A stretch of DNA of 64,000 bases from NCBI GenBank assembly GCA_025201345.1, contig JAIXMG010000018.1:496001-560000 (forward strand), written 5' to 3'. This DNA is from Thamnidium elegans. Taxonomy: Eukaryota > Mucoromycota > Mucoromycetes > Mucorales > Mucoraceae. The notes beneath the pieces are model-generated. The model ran no database searches. It was not told the origin of the DNA and saw only the letters and a program-made list of their open reading frames with translations. Each line of letters begins with the position of its first letter. The first letter of the stretch is position 1. The position numbers and the translations under genes were made by a program. Below, one piece after another: positions 60,401 to 64,000 of this stretch.

Positions 60401-61758
60401 TTTATGGAAAGGTTAATGACCTTGGACCCTGAGAAACGACTTGGGTATCACGGGGCTGAAGAGGTTAAAAATCATCCCTTCTTTGCCTCTATTCATTGGG
60501 ACACTTTATTGACTGAATCACCCTCGTTTATTCCTCAACCCTCTGGAATGGAAGATACTGATTATTTTGATGCCCGTGGAGCAACTATGCAAAACGCACC
60601 AGAAGAAATAACATCAAACCAACTTGATGAATCATCTGTAGCACAAGTAGAACGAGCCAAAGCAATTATTCGCGAACAAAACCCTGAGAACTTATCACCT
60701 ATTACTGATAAAAGTAAAATATCTCGTTTAACAAAGGAAGAAGACTCGGATTCAGATAATACAGATTTTGGTACATTTACATTCAAGAACTTACCTGTGC
60801 TTGAAAAAGCCAATGAAGATATGATTCGAAAGATTCGACATGATAGTATTTCTGCTACGGCATTTGAAAGTAGTCCACCTGGAGGAAAATTGTTACATCG
60901 TAAATTTCCTGCTATTTCTAATAAGAGTTCGGGTCCGTGCACGCCCACTACAATCAGTCATCATCAAAGTCCGTCTTCTTCTACCAGTTGTACACCACTT
61001 TCTATGTCTCCTTCGGTTTCTTCTAAATTATGTATGGTATCTCCACCTGTAGGACGTCAACCTACAAATTCAACTGTACCCCATGTACCTACCAAGATGT
61101 CCGATATATCCTCAAAGGAAAGTACACCACCACAACGAGCTCGATCATTGTCTACGCCCTCTATTGAACCGCTCAAGTCAACGCAATCGACACCTCCAAT
61201 TCGTCAACCAGAAGAATCAAAATATACAAACGTAAACGAATTCTTTGGAGCTCACAAGACATTATCTCCATTAGGTAAACCAGAACGAAAATCATCTTCA
61301 GACCATGGAAAGTTTAAGCCACTAGCATGTCTTGTTGCCGATGATAACCCAATTAGTTGTAAAATTATTGAAACTATTTTACAAATGTTACATTGTCAGT
61401 GTGTGATTGTTCGAAATGGTGCACAAGCGATTCGATCTGCTATGAGTGATGTACGGTATGATATTATTTTTATGGATATCCGTATGCCCATCAGTAAGTT
61501 ATAGTTGTTATTATTTAACATTTTTTATTTAACATTTTTTAAATTTTTTTAGTTGACGGAGAGACAGTAGCAAGAATGATCAAATCGACCAACAATAATA
61601 ACAGAAAGACACCTATTATTGCTGTAACAGCATACGAGCGCACAGTAAGAGTAGCAGAAGCGTTTGATGGTATTCTAAGTAAACCAGTAACAAAAGACAT
61701 TATCTTGCAAAAGTTAAAGCAATGTTGTAGAGAATTTGAACATGAGATACCTTTGTAA
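54410..61758 (+). CDS. RIM15: Rim15/Greatwall-like AGC protein kinase with PAS-like, zinc-finger and receiver domains, 2341 aa
   Basis: A nutrient- and stress-responsive kinase controlling quiescence, stationary phase and meiosis entry. Six exons: 54410-55118, 55180-55782, 55836-57660, 57719-59632, 59725-61493 and 61553-61758. It has a long Ser/Pro-rich N-terminus with basic motifs. A PAS-like region spans the exon 3/4 junction (about 1030-1110: WFDVVGTDPQSVIGHSV), and a C2HC-type finger lies near 1209 (CRVCERWVVAAFFEQHSELC). The kinase starts at about 1560 (ISKGAFGSVFLAKKRTTGDYYAIK), with HRDLKPDNLLID split by intron 4, LTDFGLSR, and a roughly 140-residue insert before GTPDYLAPES (about 1845), as in Rim15, Cek1 and Greatwall/MASTL. 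The C-terminal receiver (about 2216-2341) has VADDNPISCK, phosphoacceptor Asp in IIFMDIRMPI (about 2267) and the Lys of ILSKPVTKD. The zinc finger is a likely target of upstream PKA/TOR-type control in the family. Confidence 0.95.
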
Positions 61759-61946
61759 ATAAAAAATAAAAAGTCTTCAGGGACCATGAGTCCAAAAAAT
61801 AGCGTAAAAAAAAAAAAAAAAAAAAAAAAAACTTAAAAAAGTAAGATGTTTTCCTTTTACAGCGAAACTTCTATTTAAAGCGTTTTTTTTTTTTTTTCCC
61901 TTTTTCTTTTTTAACACATATATAAAAAAAAAAGTATACTTCTTTA

Positions 61947-64000
61947 ATGGTCGATAATGTAAATAAAAACTTTAAAATATACACATATTTTTTTATAAAA
62001 AAAAAAAAAGGGAAAAAACTAAAAAAAAAAAATTGATAATAGTCGACCGGACATGGTGTTAGTTTTCTTACACGAAGACATTCGACGGGAGATGGCACAG
62101 TGAACAATTCATTTGTTTTACCACCTTATCCACCTAGTACACCAGACCATGACTGTCGCCAGTTTGAAACACCCGAAGGGACCTATACATTAACACATTC
62201 AATCTTTGTAAATTCAATGCAACCTTTATATTCAGTTGGTACAACTGCTAGTCTAGTATCAATAAAATACAAAGAAACTATATCTAACAACTTGCAACGT
62301 TACGAAGCTCAGCCTGGCGCTCGTAGTTTCAGACGCATGTTTAGTAATGGCCATCCCACCACCACCTCGAACACCACCACCTCTAACACTGATTCAGATG
62401 AAGAACCAGTTTTCCGAACCCCATCACTTTCAAGTTCGTCCTCCAGTCATAAGAACACACTTGGTACACCTTTGTCCCACTCTATTCCAGAAGAACAAAT
62501 TGCCATACCGACCACACCTACTACTACTAGTACTACAACAATAACGGATACCCATCATGCTAGCCCAACACCGACTTCGACGCTTTCCTTCTTGGCTCGA
62601 AATCATACTATTGGTAGACACCCACGTAAACCCAAAACTAATATCACAAAAACCAATTCTAGTTTTGTACAAAGGATTATTACCAATGATCAACTAGCCA
62701 AGATATTAATGGCAAGAACAAGTGAAGATACAAATTTGTTTTATAATTGTGGTACTAGTTTTGTATGGGTAGATGCAGCAGGTCATCCAAAAGTAAATTA
62801 TTTGATGAGGTAACATTAAATAAGATTTCTCACCCGTATTTGATTGTATTTTTAGGAACCGTTATCACGCATTGTATTTGCTAGAGCCTGTCCAACGTCG
62901 CACGATGTAAACGTATTGACGCGTGGCGCAGATCACTTAGATATTATTATTGGATTTACTTCTGGAGATATTGTTTGGTTTGATCCACTATGTAATAAGT
63001 ATGGCCGAATCAATAAAGGAGTAAGTAAAATATTCTCTTATATAAACGTATGAAGTTTTTGGGGAGGTTTTAAAAAATAAAAATAAAATAACGTTATGTT
63101 AGGGTGTAATGAATTCTTCTCCTATTACCATGATTAAATGGTTACAAGGCTACGAGAACTTATTTATGGCTGCATTTCAGGATGGTACCATAATGTTATT
63201 TGATAAAGAAAAAGAAGATGATACATTCCATCCTGGTGATGAACAAAGACCAACATTAAAAAATGTCTTGCCTGATGAAAAACACTTGTTTAAAATAACA
63301 AAACCGTCTTCAAAAAGTTCTGTGAAATCTAATCCTGTTTCTCATTGGAAATTATCGAATCAATCTATCACTGGTAAAAAAAAAAATACTTCAAACTTTA
63401 TCTTTGCTACTAGTTTTTTTTTTTTTTAATTTCTTTTTTTTATATATATGCGTGTGTAGCTTTTGCCTTTTCACCGGATTGCCAACACGTCGCTATAGTA
63501 GGACACGATGGATTACTACGTGTTGTCAATTTCTTGCATGAAACGTAAGTTTCCATTTTCTGTATTATTTATAATTCTTTTTAAAAAAAAAACCCTTTGT
63601 TTGTTTGTTTATAGTTTGCATGATGTATACGAAGCTTATTATGGAGGCTTATTTTGTGTTGCATGGAGCCCTGATGGGAGATATATTTTGGTAGCATACA
63701 AAAAAAAACATTACGTATATATAAACCAGCTGACAAGTATTTTTTGGGGAAATAGACAGGTGGCCAAGATGACCTAGTTACTATCTGGGCATTTCGAGAA
63801 CAACGTGTTATAGCTAGATGCCAAGGACACCATTCTTGGGTAAACTTTTTATGTTTGTATATATATATATGTATATGTTGTTTCTTATGGTTTTTTTTAA
63901 AAAAAATTTGTAGGTTAAAGGTGTAGCATTTGACCCTTGGAGATGCGATGAAAAAGTATACCGATTTGCTAGTGTAGGCGAAGATGCAAAGTTAATTTTA
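61947..64000 (+). CDS. creC: CreC/WDR20-family WD40 protein, 5' part, cut by the right edge
   Basis: WD40 scaffold of a deubiquitinase in carbon catabolite control (Aspergillus CreC with CreB; animal WDR20 with USP12/46). The main exon begins after the acceptor at 62041-62042; it has no in-frame ATG upstream, so a tiny first exon is needed. The best candidate is 61947-61958 (MVDN, donor GTAAAT); 61786-61803 (MSPKNS) is an alternative. Other exons: 62043-62792, 62856-63020, 63103-63373, 63460-63544, 63615-63690, 63756-63839 and 63914-64000 (open). Landmarks: a Ser/Thr-rich N-terminus, [75 protein letters not shown] [70 protein letters not shown] and [10 protein letters not shown]. Same strand as RIM15-like gene, close behind it. 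Confidence 0.9.

Noticed and set aside
1..64000. CRISPR arrays, bacterial operons, riboswitches, rRNA and tRNA genes
   Set aside because: None seen; repeats are simple A/T, CT or trinucleotide runs without spacer structure, and the gene architecture is eukaryotic.

Overview
This window is nuclear DNA from a fungus, most probably an early-diverging mould of the Mucoromycota (Mucorales-like). Supporting signs are intron-rich genes with short GT-AG introns (about 45-120 nt), very AT-rich spacers full of long A/T runs, a chitin synthase fused to a myosin-like motor, a Rim15-type kinase, and fungal sterol and sphingolipid genes (ERG2, LCB1). Species cannot be named from the sequence alone. I rebuilt exon-intron structures by hand from splice signals, reading phase and family conservation. 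Gene spans run from start codon to stop codon; UTRs are not defined.

Layout, left to right. 1-8.8 kb: a carnosine N-methyltransferase running off the left edge, an unidentified membrane protein, a mitochondrial 3-hydroxyisobutyryl-CoA hydrolase (valine catabolism) and an unidentified two-exon gene. 8.8-11.8 kb: gene-poor DNA with a hairpin and exon-like remains of at least one decayed gene. 11.9-21 kb: ERG2 (C-8 sterol isomerase), a divergent O-mannosyltransferase-family gene whose catalytic Asp-Glu pair is lost, VPS74/GOLPH3 divergent from it, and DPH2 with an unusual repeated Cys-Cys insert. 22-28 kb: a homeodomain factor, and DIS3 (exosome nuclease) on the minus strand. 28-32 kb: a DDE transposase relic, then ITC1/ACF1-like (ISWI chromatin remodelling). 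32-35 kb: a decayed secreted-protein gene and RanBP1.

35-45 kb: a kelch-BTB protein, LCB1, a broken VPS29 copy with a GC-AG intron, an EF-hand secretory protein and topoisomerase III beta, the last three packed within tens of bases of each other. 46-64 kb: a 2004-residue chitin synthase with myosin-like motor and DEK-C tail, a 2341-residue Rim15/Greatwall-like kinase with a C-terminal response-regulator receiver, and a CreC/WDR20 WD40 gene cut by the right edge.

Most genes are conserved eukaryotic housekeeping or regulatory genes and do not form an operon-like system. Themes that do recur are membrane and wall traffic (ERG2, LCB1, PMT-like, VPS74, VPS29 relic, EF-hand secretory protein, chitin synthase) and nutrient signalling (Rim15, CreC). 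No previously undescribed multi-gene system is evident. The most notable items are the PMT-like probable pseudoenzyme, the regular CC repeat in Dph2, the broken VPS29 and the decayed genes in the spacers.
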